Below, piece by piece: positions 63,851 through 64,000 of a stretch of DNA of 64,000 nucleotides (position 1 is the stretch's first letter; each line of letters opens with the position of its first letter). The stretch is from positions 8,928,001 through 8,992,000 of the forward strand of contig OZ176050.1 in the NCBI GenBank assembly GCA_964247055.1, given 5' to 3'. The notes beneath the pieces are model-generated. The model did not search any database, was not told the DNA's origin, and saw nothing but the letters and a program-made list of their open reading frames with translations. The translations under genes and the position numbers were made by a program. The DNA comes from Paragordius varius. Lineage: Eukaryota > Nematomorpha.

Positions 63851-64000
63851 CTGTACAATGTTAAAATAAAAATGGTGTTAGAAATCGTATTCTTAACAAA
63901 TTTTTTTTAAAAAACCAAAAAATTTCTAAATTTTTTATTTTCAAAAAATTGGTAAAATATTTAAAGAATAAGTCTACCATCGGACATAAAAAATAAAAAA
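63851..64000. other. Intron of the ZFC3H1-type gene at the window edge
   Basis: A+T-rich sequence ending in a pyrimidine-rich acceptor on the minus strand (TTGTACAG before 63850). No exon is seen before the edge. Confidence 0.5.

Noticed and set aside
1-64000. Firm assignment to dicyemid mesozoans
   Set aside because: The ultra-short introns fit, but long introns and repeat-rich spacers are present and no marker gene in the window settles the taxon.

Overview
This window is animal nuclear DNA, very A+T-rich by eye, with spliced genes, long repeat-filled intergenic stretches and many decayed DNA transposons. I rebuilt eight protein genes by joining GT-AG exons whose phases agree. Seven are host genes: a Dishevelled homolog (minus, 1014-9689), a NET1/ARHGEF3-type RhoGEF (plus, 12231-16700), an RPUSD2-type pseudouridine synthase (plus, 25826-27977), an SLC30A9/ZnT9-type zinc transporter (minus, 29081-34209), an Orthopedia-type homeobox gene (plus, 43365-45878), an AP180/PICALM clathrin adaptor (plus, 49982-57461) and the C-terminal part of a ZFC3H1-type nuclear RNA-surveillance protein (minus, 58474-63850, running off the right edge). 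The eighth belongs to a mobile element at 21894-25790. Wnt, Rho-GEF and Otp genes together point to a bilaterian or close relative.

The most striking host property is the introns. At least ten have only 21-26 nt, yet start GT, end AG and restore frame and family homology in the Dishevelled, RhoGEF, RPUSD2 and SLC30A9 genes and inside the mobile-element gene. In the same genes other introns run from about 50 nt to over 2 kb. Such tiny introns are known from dicyemid mesozoans, so a dicyemid-like animal is a reasonable guess, but the window alone cannot prove it.

Layout: Dishevelled and the RhoGEF are divergent across a 2.5 kb repeat-bearing spacer. A repeat field (16.7-21.9 kb) follows, holding a G+C-richer family with internal ~330 bp repeats and a nested hAT-like pair. 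Next is the mobile element: about 550 bp inverted repeats enclose an uninterrupted eight-exon, 550-codon gene of an unnamed metazoan transposon-associated family, a LINE fragment and a 24 bp tandem array. Its right inverted repeat abuts, and reads in frame into, the first exon of the RPUSD2-type gene. RPUSD2 and SLC30A9 are convergent. A 9 kb gene-poor stretch precedes otp, a second repeat cluster separates otp from the AP180 gene, and AP180 and ZFC3H1 are convergent at the right end.

The host genes are not a pathway cluster: they cover Wnt signalling, Rho activation, RNA pseudouridylation, mitochondrial zinc export, neural patterning, endocytosis and nuclear RNA decay. I saw no tRNA, rRNA, CRISPR array or virus-like element.
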